From: an uncultured Pseudomonadota bacterium
GTDB taxonomy: Bacteria; Pseudomonadota; Gammaproteobacteria; Burkholderiales; SG8-41
NCBI GenBank assembly: GCA_946885605.1
Contig: CAMPGR010000011.1
Coordinates: 1 to 49,113, forward strand
Reading direction: 5' to 3'
DNA length: 49,113 nt
In this document: in pieces, positions 1-8,056 of the stretch
Position numbering within the stretch: position 1 is the stretch's first letter
How the letters are laid out: every line of letters starts with the position of its first letter
Translations under genes and position numbers: made by a program
Notes under the pieces: model-generated
Databases searched by the model: none
What the model was told of the DNA's origin: nothing
Seen by the model: the letters and a program-made list of their open reading frames with translations, nothing else

Positions 1-643
1 CGAGGCCTTCCCAGTAGTTGAGCCCGGATGCCCGCGCAAAGCCATGATACATCGATCCCTGGTAGGGGTGCCCCAACTGATTCACCGTGAAAGTGCTGTC
101 GTCTGTGACCCAGCTCGCCTTGAGGTTGCGCCAGATGGAAGAGAGCGTCACGTCGGGATCGCAGCAACCGAAGTAAGCGCGGTTGAACAGGTTGAGCGCC
201 GCATTGAAGCCGATGATCTCCAGCGCCGGGATGAGATAGCTTTTTTCACTGCCCCACGGTTTTCCCGGCAACCCATCTCGACTTCCGACCGCCGTCCCGG
301 CTGCGGCCTCGTTTGCGCGTTCGCTCGCTGGAAGGCTGAGCGATATTCCGCCCGGACTATGGGGAGGCAGCAATCGTGCGGAGTTCGATTCCCATGAGGG
401 ACGTGGGGCGGCCGAATGCGTCAGCTCGGGCACGCGTGGCGTGGCTCGCAACTGCCCAGGCGGACAGCAAAATGGAAAACACAATGCGGGGGCCAGCGAC
501 GCTTTGCACGCTCTCGCTCTACGCATGGGGGAACAGGGCTGCACGAAGTCGGCAGCACGCTGGTTCGACAACACCCGCCGCCGAAGATTGCCCTGATGGA
601 ATTGCGGTCCGTACGTCTTCACTGCTACGCACAACGCGTTCAT
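1..643 (-). CDS. DUF3943 family protein, N-terminal part, runs off the left edge of the window
   Basis: The minus-strand frame is open from 643 to the window edge. The last 80 or so residues seen (about 135-214) match the DUF3943 pattern: a YLIPALEIIGFNAALNLFNR segment, then NQLGHPYQGSMYHGFARA and GLNYWEG. Members are predicted exported or outer-membrane-associated proteins of unknown function. The ATG at 643 is chosen because AAGGAG lies 5 nt upstream, 13 bases after the ATPase stop, so the gene could be co-transcribed with the ATPase. Oddity: the first 130 residues are Pro/Arg/Ala-rich and unlike a normal leader. A convincing signal peptide (IVFSILLSAWAVASHA, possible GTG at 509) is in another frame that stops at 357-359, so a frameshift or sequencing error between leader and domain is possible. 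The family call is fairly firm; the start is uncertain. Confidence 0.6.
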   Translation of the reverse strand, partial: MNALCVAVKTYGPQFHQGNLRRRVLSNQRAADFVQPCSPMRRARACKASLAPALCFPFCCPPGQLRATPRVPELTHSAAPRPSWESNSARLLPPHSPGGISLSLPASERANEAAAGTAVGSRDGLPGKPWGSEKSYLIPALEIIGFNAALNLFNRAYFGCCDPDVTLSSIWRNLKASWVTDDSTFTVNQLGHPYQGSMYHGFARASGLNYWEGL

Positions 644-655
644 ATCAGCTCCTTT

Positions 656-3457
656 CTACCTCACACGTTCGATCCATTTGCGCGCTTCCGCATGCCACAA
701 CACGATGCTCGCCATGGCGGCGCACACGAACCACTGGTCGAGCGTAAGGGGGACGGTGCCGAACGCCACGTTGAGAACGTCCGCATGGACGACGGCGATC
801 TGCAAGAGTATCGACAGCACCAGCGCCCCCCACAACCACCCGTTGACGAAGAGGTGATGAAAGGCGCTGGTGCTCTCGGAACGCGCGTTGAGCGCGTTGA
901 AGAGCTGCGCGAAAACGAGCACGGTGAAGGCTGCGGTGCGCGCGTTGGCAAAATCGCGGCCTCCTTCGATGAGGCCGCCCGGCAGGTAAAGGTCGAGGGT
1001 GAGCAGCGTGACCGCGGCCATGACGAGCCCGGTCCGCACGACCGTCGCCCACATTCGGGCGTCGATCACGCGCTCGCCGGGGCGGCGCGGGCCGCGCGAC
1101 ATCACGTCGGCGGTCTGCGGGTCGACCCCCATTGCGAGCGCGGGGCCGGAATCGGTGACGAGGTTGATCCACAGGATCTGCGTTGCAAGCAGCGGCAGCG
1201 CGAGCCCTTCCCCGCTCTGCGTGAGCCCGATGACCGTGGCGAGCACCACGCCGAAGAACACCGTCAGCACTTCGCCCATGTTCGACGAGAGCAGGTAGCG
1301 CAGGAACTTGCGGATATTGTCGAAGATGACGCGCCCCTCGCGCACGGCCGCGACGATGGTTGCGAAGTTGTCGTCGGCGAGGATCATCTTCGCGGCCTGC
1401 TTGGTGACCTCGGTCCCGGTGATGCCCATGGCGATGCCGATGTCCGCCGACTTGAGCGCGGGCGCGTCATTGACGCCGTCGCCCGTCATGGCGACGACGT
1501 GGCCGTCGGCCTGCAGCGCATCCACGATGCGCAGCTTGTGCTTCGGCGCGACGCGCGCGTAGACCGAGACTTCGCGCACGGCGCGGGTGAATGCCGTATC
1601 GTCGAGCGCGTCGATCTCGGGGCCGCTCAATGCCCGTGCCCCTGGCTCGGCGATGCCCAGGTCGGTTGCGATCCGTACGGCGGTGCGTGGATGGTCTCCG
1701 GTGATCATGATGACCCGAATACCCGCGCGGCGCGCCTCGCGAATCGCCTCCCTGGCCTCCGGGCGAGGCGGGTCGATGATTCCAACCGTGCCTACAAAAA
1801 TGAGATTGCGTTCGATGGCCTCGTCGGCCGCTGTTTCCTCTCCGGGATCGAGCGGACGGTAAGCCACCGAGAGCGTGCGCAACGCCTCATCCGTGAGCTT
1901 GTCGATATCCGCGAGGATGCGCTGGCGCCACGCGTGGTCGAGCGGAACGACGTCCATCCCGTGCTGCAAACGGGTGCACCGCTGCAGGAGCACGTCCGGC
2001 GCGCCCTTCGTTACAGCGATCAGGCGTCCCTGCTGCTCATGATCCGCGACGATGATGGACATCATTTTGCGCTCTGAGCTGAAGGGGATTTCCCGGACGC
2101 GGGTGAACCGACGCGCGCGCCGCTCTGTCGCACCGAGCTTGCGCTCGGCCACGAGAAACGCCGCTTCAGTGGGGTCGCCCTCGATGTGCCACGATCCGTC
2201 CTCGGCTTGACGCAACCTTGCGTTGCTTGCGAGGCTACCGAGGTTCAGCAGAAGGACCTGTTCGGCAAGTATCGCGCCGGAGACGGGCTCTCCGTCCGGC
2301 CCTTCGACGCGTCCCTCGGGCGTGTAACCCACGCCGGTGACCCGGCTCTCTCCGGACGCAGTCACCAGCCGCTGGATCGTCATCTCCGATCGCGTGAGCG
2401 TTCCCGTCTTGTCGGAGCAGATGACCGAAGCGCAGCCGAGCGTCTCCACCGCGGAAAGCTTCTTCACGATGGCATTGCGCTTCGCCATGCGCTGCACGCC
2501 CATCGCGAGCACGAGCGAGAGAATCGCCGGGAGTCCCTCCGGCACGGCCGCCACGGCGAGCGAGACACCGAGGAGCAGAACGGTCACGACGTCGCCCGCT
2601 CCGCGAATGTCCGATATGAGAAGTACGGTCGCCACGACGACGACGGCGATTACGAGCACCGCCGCGCCGAGCGTGCGCCCGATCCGAGCCACTTCATTCT
2701 GCAGCGGTGTCGGCTCCTCGCGCGTCGCTTCGAGCATTTCGGCGATCGCGCCCATCTCGGTCGCCATGCCGGTCGCAGTGACGATCGCGCGGCCCGATCC
2801 CTGCACCACGGCCGTGCCCTTGAACACCATGTTGAAGCGGTCGCCGAGTGCCCCGGCTTCGCTGAGTGTCGCGCTCGTCTTCAGTACCGCCTCGCTTTCG
2901 CCGGTGAGGGATGCTTCCTGGACGCGGAGCGAGACGCTCTGGAAGAGGCGCCCGTCGGCGCCCACCGAATCGCCTTCCTCGAGGACCAGCACGTCGCCCG
3001 GTACGAGCTCCGAGCTCGGGACGCGCTTTAACTGCCCGTCTCGCAGCACCGCCGAAGTAACGGCGGTCATGCGCTGCAGGGCCGCCACCGCGCTCTCGGC
3101 TTTGGTTTCCTGGATGTAACCGATGACAGCGTTCATCACGACGATGAGGACGATGACTAGCGCATCGACCGGCCAGCCGGCCATGCCCTCGATCACCCAC
3201 GCAACGAGCGATATGGCGATGGCCGCGAGCAACAGATAGATGAGCGGATCCTGGAACTGGGCGAGCAGGCGCCGCCAGCGCGGAACCGGTGGTGCCGCGC
3301 GCAGCTCGTTGGGCCCCACCGTCCTGAGGCGCCTTGCCGCTTCCTCGGAAGTGAGGCCGCGTCCGAGATCGGTCGCGAGCAGGCGCGCGACTTGCTCGGC
3401 GTCGCGCCTGCAGGCTTCATCGCTGCCTATCTTCACGAGCGGCGGCTTGTCGTTCAT
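656..3457 (-). CDS. P-type IIA cation-transporting ATPase (Ca2+ or Mn2+ pump-like)
   Basis: This is an inner-membrane ATP-driven cation pump of about 933 residues, complete for the family. Seen in order: N-terminal cation-ATPase domain, actuator motif LTGES near residue 185, PEGLP in M4 near 305, phosphorylation motif DKTGTLT (Asp about 349), KGAPD in the nucleotide domain, hinge TGDGVNDAPALK near 655, and a C-terminal membrane domain. The residues that coordinate Ca2+ in SERCA have counterparts: Glu in PEGLP, Asn and Glu in SSNMGEVLTVF (M5), and Asn, Thr and Asp in NLVTDSGPA (M6). That favours Ca2+ (or Mn2+) over heavy metals, and there is no CPC motif. The ATG at 3457 is preferred over a TTG at 3484. 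It is divergent from the CDF transporter gene, with about 75 bp between the starts. Substrate direction and identity are inferred from the motifs. Confidence 0.88.
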   Translation of the reverse strand: MNDKPPLVKIGSDEACRRDAEQVARLLATDLGRGLTSEEAARRLRTVGPNELRAAPPVPRWRRLLAQFQDPLIYLLLAAIAISLVAWVIEGMAGWPVDALVIVLIVVMNAVIGYIQETKAESAVAALQRMTAVTSAVLRDGQLKRVPSSELVPGDVLVLEEGDSVGADGRLFQSVSLRVQEASLTGESEAVLKTSATLSEAGALGDRFNMVFKGTAVVQGSGRAIVTATGMATEMGAIAEMLEATREEPTPLQNEVARIGRTLGAAVLVIAVVVVATVLLISDIRGAGDVVTVLLLGVSLAVAAVPEGLPAILSLVLAMGVQRMAKRNAIVKKLSAVETLGCASVICSDKTGTLTRSEMTIQRLVTASGESRVTGVGYTPEGRVEGPDGEPVSGAILAEQVLLLNLGSLASNARLRQAEDGSWHIEGDPTEAAFLVAERKLGATERRARRFTRVREIPFSSERKMMSIIVADHEQQGRLIAVTKGAPDVLLQRCTRLQHGMDVVPLDHAWRQRILADIDKLTDEALRTLSVAYRPLDPGEETAADEAIERNLIFVGTVGIIDPPRPEAREAIREARRAGIRVIMITGDHPRTAVRIATDLGIAEPGARALSGPEIDALDDTAFTRAVREVSVYARVAPKHKLRIVDALQADGHVVAMTGDGVNDAPALKSADIGIAMGITGTEVTKQAAKMILADDNFATIVAAVREGRVIFDNIRKFLRYLLSSNMGEVLTVFFGVVLATVIGLTQSGEGLALPLLATQILWINLVTDSGPALAMGVDPQTADVMSRGPRRPGERVIDARMWATVVRTGLVMAAVTLLTLDLYLPGGLIEGGRDFANARTAAFTVLVFAQLFNALNARSESTSAFHHLFVNGWLWGALVLSILLQIAVVHADVLNVAFGTVPLTLDQWFVCAAMASIVLWHAEARKWIERVR

Positions 3458-3531
3458 GATGCGGGCGGGTTCACCGTGTCGCAAAAAGTGATCCGTTCGT
3501 GCATGACCCCCGAGCCCGACACAACGATGCG

Positions 3532-4437
3532 ATGCGCACGCCGATGCTGAACATCAGAACCATGACCCCTCAACAGGCGCTATGGCTCTCGCTCGGCGCC
3601 GCCATTGCGACCATTGCACTCAAATGGACGGCATCCTGGGTGACCGGGTCGGTCGGCTTTCTTTCCGACGCGCTCGAGTCCCTGGTGAATCTGGTCGGCG
3701 CGTCCTTCGCACTGCTGATGTTAACCTACGCCCGGCGCCCGGCAGACCGCGGCCATCCCTTCGGCCACGGCAAAGCCGAATACTTCGCGTCCGCGTTCGA
3801 AGGCGTGATGATTGTCGTTGCAGCCGCCGGGATACTGATCGCCGCCGCGCAGCGCATCATGGTTCCGCAACCGCTGCAATTGCTGGGTCTCGGAACCGCA
3901 CTCTCGGTGGCGGCGGCGCTCGTCAATTTTCTCGTCGCGCGCATCCTTCTCCGGGTCGGCAAGGCGCACGATTCGCTCGCCGCGGAAGCGGACGGCCGCC
4001 ACCTGATGACGGACGTGTGGACGACAGCGGGCGTCATCGTCGGCGTCGGGCTGGCGGGATGGACGGGATGGGATTGGCTCGATCCCGTGGTTGCGATCCT
4101 CGTTGCGTTCAACATCCTCCGCGAAGGATGGTGGCTCGTGTGGCGCTCCTTCCACGGGTTGATGGACGCGGCGCTCGCCGACGAGGACATCCGCGCGATA
4201 AACCAGATGCTGAAGTCATTGGAATCGCGGGGCGTTACCTTTTCCAACTTGCGCACGCGGCGCGGCGGGGCCGACCGCTTCGCGTTCGTCGAATTGCGCG
4301 TTCCCCCGGAGTGGACGGTGCAGCGCGCCGATGAAGTCGCTGGCGCCGCCGAACGTGCGGCGTCGAGGCGGGGCATCGCGCTCGTGGTGCGGCTCCGGCC
4401 CGCGGCAACCCGCGCTCGCCGTGAGGCGAGGCGTTGA
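3532..4437 (+). CDS. Cation diffusion facilitator (CDF/FieF-like) transporter
   Basis: This inner-membrane proton-coupled divalent cation exporter is about 301 residues, normal for the family. It has roughly six membrane segments followed by a cytoplasmic C-terminal domain (after residue 220). The family region HPFGHGKAEYFAS follows TM2. The TM5 metal-site pair HxxxD is present in HLMTD (about residues 157-161). In TM2 the DxxxD pair of FieF/YiiP is replaced by Glu and Asn (SDALESLVNLVGAS, about 49 and 53), so the transport site differs from the Zn2+ archetype; this variant occurs in a known CDF subgroup, so metal specificity should not be copied from FieF. Start choice: GTG at 3499 and ATGs at 3544 and 3562 are alternatives, and none has a strong ribosome-binding site. 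It is divergent from the P-type ATPase and convergent with the NhaA gene. Confidence 0.85.
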   Translation: MRTPMLNIRTMTPQQALWLSLGAAIATIALKWTASWVTGSVGFLSDALESLVNLVGASFALLMLTYARRPADRGHPFGHGKAEYFASAFEGVMIVVAAAGILIAAAQRIMVPQPLQLLGLGTALSVAAALVNFLVARILLRVGKAHDSLAAEADGRHLMTDVWTTAGVIVGVGLAGWTGWDWLDPVVAILVAFNILREGWWLVWRSFHGLMDAALADEDIRAINQMLKSLESRGVTFSNLRTRRGGADRFAFVELRVPPEWTVQRADEVAGAAERAASRRGIALVVRLRPAATRARREARR

Positions 4438-4485
4438 TCTCGAATTGCCGTGCCCGAAAAAACACGACTGGCATTCGATCGGCGT

Positions 4486-6357
4486 TCATCGGCCGTCCCG
4501 TGCGGCCGCCGCGCGCAGACAGACCGTGCCGAGGCCGCCTGCCGCCAGCGAAGCAAGAAAGATTGCCACTTTTGAAGCGATGAAATCGTTCTCATCGGGA
4601 AACGCCTTGCTGGCGATGTAGAGCGACATGGTGAAGCCTATCCCGGCAAGCATGCCCGCGCCGAGTAGCTGCATCCATGAATAAGCGGCGGGCTTGGCCG
4701 CGACGCCGAGTCGGACTGCCACGGCCGCCGCGAGCGTCATGCCGAGGGGCTTGCCGAGCACGAGTCCCGTAACGATACCGGCGATCAGCGCTTCATGTCC
4801 CGCAATCGACACCTCGCGCCAGGCGAGGCCGGCATTGGCGAGCGCAAAGACCGGCAGCACGAGGTAGCTCGACCACGGCTCCACCGTGCGCAGCAGCTTG
4901 TCGGCGGGCGACTCGATGCGATCGTGTATGGCGTCGAGCGCGCGCAGCGCATCCTCGGACGGCCCCCGGCGCAGCACCTTTTCTTCGGCTGTCCGCAGTT
5001 CATGTTCGATCAGGTTTTGCGCCTGGGCGGTCAGCGCCTTCAAATTGGGGGGCGGCCGCGTTGGCGTGACGGCCGCAACGATCACGCCGGCGAGGGTGGC
5101 GTGCAGCCCGCCCGCGTGCAGGCAGCTCCAGAGCAGGATGCCGAGCAGCGCATACGGGAGCGGCGCGTAGACACCGCTACGATTGAAGACGGCGAGGAGC
5201 GCCGTCACGGCGACCGCGGCTGCGACGTAGGGATAGTCGAGGCCGGAGGAATAGAAAAGCGCAACGATCACGATGGCGGCCAGGTCGTCGACGATAACGG
5301 CTGCCGTGAGGAATATGCGAAGCTCCACCGGCACCCGCGTCCCGAGCAGCGCGATGAGCGCCACGGCGAACGCCGTGTCGGTGGTCGTGGGTATCGCCCA
5401 TCCCGCACTCAGCGGTCCGGGCGGCACGATGGCGAGAAAGAGCGCGGCGGGCAACACCATGCCGCCCAGCGCTGCAGCGATCGGGAGCGCTGCCGCGCGC
5501 GGCGAAGCGAGGCGGCCCACCGTCAATTCGCGCTTGATTTCCAGCCCGACGACGAGAAAAAAGACGGTGAGCAACCCGTCGTCGATCCAGACCCGCAGGG
5601 GGAGCTCAAAGGTCGCTTCACCGACGCGCAATCCGAACGGCGTCTGCCATAGCGCCGTGAACTGCGGTCCGAGCGGCGAATTCGTCAACGCTATCGCAGT
5701 CAGCGTCATGGCGAGCAGCAGCAGACCGGTAGAGGGCGCCCACCGCGCAAAGTCGAGCGCTGCGGTCTGGACGCGGTGAGCGAGCGATCCGACGAGCGCT
5801 TCGCTGAGCGAGCTTTCGTCCCACGGACCGTCGTAGCGCCGGTCATTGATGAAAAAGGTCGGGGAAAACAGCGCGCCGCTGCGCCGCGCGCTTTCCACAT
5901 CGGCGCGGACTTTTTCGCGGGCGCTGCGCCATGCGTCCTCGCGATCGGCGTCGTGTACTGGCAGCGCGAGTTCTTCCGCCACAGCCCGGAAATCCGCCGA
6001 TCCCGCGCGCGGGCCGCGCCGTATCAGATCGTCGTGCGCTTCCCAGTACCGTCCGACGGTCTCATGCGCGAATTCGGCGAGCTCCGCCGCGCGCAGCGCA
6101 TTCTCGTTGCCGGTGAGCGGCCGGTGCCGGAATACGTAGCGCAAGCGCTTGCCGAAGCGATCGCGCAGACTTGCGATGATTTCGTGCGCGGCGCGACACG
6201 AGGGGCAATTGAAGCTCCCGTACTCGATCAGCGTGAGTTGGGCGCTGGAGTCGCCGAGCGCGTGGTCGGTACGCACATCGACCGGCCTATCGAGCCTGTT
6301 CGAGCCAGCAGGCATAGGTTCGGTCATATGGATTTGTCCCGGCGCGCTGCACCGCAT
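4486..6357 (-). CDS. nhaA: DsbA-like thioredoxin domain fused to Na+/H+ antiporter NhaA
   Basis: A 623-residue two-domain protein. Residues 25-205 are a DsbA-like thioredoxin fold with the redox motif CPSC (Cys51, Cys54) and a cis-proline loop SPTFFIN near 166. Residues 215-620 are a complete NhaA antiporter of about 11-12 membrane segments. Functional NhaA residues are visible: TTDTAFAV (D133 of E. coli NhaA), [17 protein letters not shown] (the D163/D164 pair) and LGKPLG (the conserved Lys). NhaA exchanges Na+ or Li+ for H+ at the inner membrane. There is no signal peptide or membrane segment before the DsbA-like domain, so by E. coli NhaA topology it should lie in the cytoplasm, unlike true DsbA. 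An ATG at 6327 is an alternative start. Fusions of thioredoxin-fold domains to NhaA occur elsewhere; the role of this one is unknown. Confidence 0.9.
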   Translation of the reverse strand: MRCSAPGQIHMTEPMPAGSNRLDRPVDVRTDHALGDSSAQLTLIEYGSFNCPSCRAAHEIIASLRDRFGKRLRYVFRHRPLTGNENALRAAELAEFAHETVGRYWEAHDDLIRRGPRAGSADFRAVAEELALPVHDADREDAWRSAREKVRADVESARRSGALFSPTFFINDRRYDGPWDESSLSEALVGSLAHRVQTAALDFARWAPSTGLLLLAMTLTAIALTNSPLGPQFTALWQTPFGLRVGEATFELPLRVWIDDGLLTVFFLVVGLEIKRELTVGRLASPRAAALPIAAALGGMVLPAALFLAIVPPGPLSAGWAIPTTTDTAFAVALIALLGTRVPVELRIFLTAAVIVDDLAAIVIVALFYSSGLDYPYVAAAVAVTALLAVFNRSGVYAPLPYALLGILLWSCLHAGGLHATLAGVIVAAVTPTRPPPNLKALTAQAQNLIEHELRTAEEKVLRRGPSEDALRALDAIHDRIESPADKLLRTVEPWSSYLVLPVFALANAGLAWREVSIAGHEALIAGIVTGLVLGKPLGMTLAAAVAVRLGVAAKPAAYSWMQLLGAGMLAGIGFTMSLYIASKAFPDENDFIASKVAIFLASLAAGGLGTVCLRAAAARDGR

Positions 6358-6533
6358 TCCGAGCCGGCGCTCGCGAATTGTCGTGCAGAGTTTTCCAAAA
6401 CACTAGGCCGGTTTGCAGAATTTGCAGCGGCTCACCGATCGCTGCACCCAGCGCGTCGAGGTCTCGCACGCCAATGCTTTGAACAGTGACGACTTTCCAA
6501 TGTCGCCCCGCATCGCAACGCCCGGCACGCATC

Positions 6534-6544
6534 TTGCATTGCAA
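6534..6544. promoter_or_regulatory. TTGCATTGCAA palindrome upstream of the phasin gene, candidate PhaR-type operator
   Basis: A perfect 11-bp palindrome of the form TGC-N3-GCA lies about 80 bp before the phasin ATG. PhaR repressors of polyhydroxyalkanoate granule genes bind TGC-rich dyads of similar form in other proteobacteria. Position and form fit, but it is a short motif and the assignment is inference. Confidence 0.3.
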
Positions 6545-6623
6545 CACGGTCGCCCTCCGTGATGCGGGCGGAAGGGCAGGACAAACTTTTTGTATCAGGA
6601 GACCCGGGAAAGGAGCCTTAGGT

Positions 6624-7175
6624 ATGCAACAACGCGGTCAGGAAAGGTCACAACCTGCAAATATTGCAGACATCATGGTGCAGGGCGCGGCGCGGCTTGT
6701 TGAGCTGCAGGCGTCCACGGCGCGCGCGCTGCTGCGTGCGCAGGGACGGAGCGCCGCACTGTTTGGCGCGCCGGACTGGACCCAAATGCTCGGCCGCGCC
6801 GGCGCGGACAATCTGTCCGAGCTCTTCATCACCGGTGCGCAGCAGGCGCTCAACCTCATGCGCCACACCAACGAGACGCTGAGCCTCGTACAGCAGCAGG
6901 TCGGGCAACTGGTGGAGCAGCAGACGGCTGAGGTGGCGCAGCAGATGCGGCAAGGCGTGGAGGAAGTGAGCCAGCGCACCGAGCAGACGCTTGATCAGAT
7001 GCGTCAGACGACGCAACAGGCCGCTCAGCAGGCTGCGCAACAGGCGCAGCGCCGCGGGCAGGAAGGCATGCAACGCGAGGAGCAAGTAGGCGGCGAGGAA
7101 CAGCAAGGGGGGCGCGGCGGGGGTGAAGAGCAGCAACCGCGGCGCGGTCGCCGTGGTCGGCGACGCGGAGGGTAA
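6624..7175 (+). CDS. Phasin family protein with basic C-terminal tail
   Basis: This 183-residue protein would coat polyhydroxyalkanoate granules, controlling their size and number. It is helical and Gln/Ala-rich without a signal peptide or membrane segment. Residues 15-75 carry the phasin-like pattern (ADIMVQGAARLVELQASTAR, then a LFGAPDW region). Residues 75-150 form a long coiled-coil-like stretch of TNETLSLVQQQ and QMRQ units. The tail is unusual: Gly/Glu/Gln-rich and ending in Arg/Gly (PRRGRRGRRRGG), which could contact nucleic acid or acidic partners. ATG 6624 is chosen over upstream starts because AAAGGAG precedes it by about 9 nt. No polyhydroxyalkanoate synthase or depolymerase is nearby. 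Convergent with the aldolase gene, with a stem-loop between them. Other helical Gln-rich proteins cannot be fully excluded. Confidence 0.7.
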   Translation: MQQRGQERSQPANIADIMVQGAARLVELQASTARALLRAQGRSAALFGAPDWTQMLGRAGADNLSELFITGAQQALNLMRHTNETLSLVQQQVGQLVEQQTAEVAQQMRQGVEEVSQRTEQTLDQMRQTTQQAAQQAAQQAQRRGQEGMQREEQVGGEEQQGGRGGGEEQQPRRGRRGRRRGG

Positions 7176-7194
7176 AAAGAGCCAGCTATTGATA

Positions 7195-7222
7195 GGGACA
7201 GGCCCGCTTACGGGTCTGTCCC
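7195..7222. terminator. Stem-loop between convergent phasin and aldolase genes; possibly REP-like
   Basis: GGGACAGGCCCG pairs with CGGGTCTGTCCC around a CTTA loop, a 12-bp stem with one G-T pair. It spans the stop codon of the aldolase gene (7208-7210). It could act as a bidirectional terminator, though no T-run follows. The sequence also resembles the GGGACAG...CTGTCCCC dyads that occur as dispersed repeats in proteobacterial genomes; a second copy was not noticed in this window. Confidence 0.5.
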
Positions 7223-7918
7223 CATGATTTTGCGCTTCCAGAGCTCCCACGGACGGTCGAGCTGGGCGTCGTTCGCGGCGGCTGCGCTCGCCGCTTCGCC
7301 CTCCGTGAGATAAGTGACTTCTCCGAGGCGCGCCGCCTCAGACTGAACGCGCGCGTTCACCTCGGCGTAGATTGCGCGGTACACCACCTGCTTTATTGAA
7401 TGGCCGACGGCGACAGCGCCATGGCCGCGCATCAGCGCAAACGGAGCCTGTCCCAATGTGGCGGCGAGCGCCGCGCCGAGCGCGGGCGTGCGGATCAGCA
7501 TGTCGGTTTCCGTGTCCGCGGCCACCCTGATCTCGAACACGGGTGCCGGCACCCCCAGAAACCCCGTCATGTGGAAGACCGGCTTGAGTCGCGTCGCCGT
7601 CACGCCGAACGGAATGAGCGCTGGCGAATGACTGTGCACGATCGCCTGCACGTCGGGTCGCACGCGGTAGATTTCGCTGTGGATGTAGCGCTCCAGATAG
7701 CTGCGCCGCCCGCTCGCGTCGACCGGGTTGGCGTCGAGATCGAACTCCATTACATCGTCATTCGTGACGAGCGCGGGCGCCATGCTGCGCGAGAGCAGGA
7801 AGCGGGCGGGATCCGCGGGATGGCGTGCGCTCACGTGTCCGAAGCCGTCGACGACGCCCTCCGCGTAGAGAATTCGGTTCGCGCTCACCAGGTCATCCAC
7901 GATCTCGTCTATCTTCAT
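7208..7918 (-). CDS. Class II aldolase/adducin family protein
   Basis: The 236-residue cytoplasmic protein has the class II aldolase/adducin fold, whose members cleave or isomerise phosphorylated sugars or decarboxylate small acids using a divalent metal. Metal-site features are seen: E76 and H80 in YLERYIHSEIYR, H95 and H97 in AIVHSHSPAL, and a third histidine in MRGHGAVAVG (about 158). The early DGFGHVSARHP segment is typical of the decarboxylase/aldolase branch. The ATG at 7918 has GAGG 6 nt upstream and is preferred to a TTG at 7942. It stands alone, transcribed against the phasin gene and divergent from the Bcr/CflA gene. The substrate cannot be assigned from sequence. Confidence 0.87.
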   Translation of the reverse strand: MKIDEIVDDLVSANRILYAEGVVDGFGHVSARHPADPARFLLSRSMAPALVTNDDVMEFDLDANPVDASGRRSYLERYIHSEIYRVRPDVQAIVHSHSPALIPFGVTATRLKPVFHMTGFLGVPAPVFEIRVAADTETDMLIRTPALGAALAATLGQAPFALMRGHGAVAVGHSIKQVVYRAIYAEVNARVQSEAARLGEVTYLTEGEAASAAAANDAQLDRPWELWKRKIMGTDP

Positions 7919-8056
7919 CGGTGCCTCGTTTGCAGTGCCCAAGTGTGAGGCATCGTAACCCGGAACCGTATAATCCGGCTTCCGTCATCGTGCGGCGTTC
8001 CTCCCCCCGTTCAACGAGTCAAAGGCTGATTCGACTTGCAGCGCCCGGCGCTTTCA

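Noticed and set aside
416..2077. 553-codon plus-strand open frame opposite the P-type ATPase
   Set aside because: Shadow of the ATPase; no domain and charged composition only.
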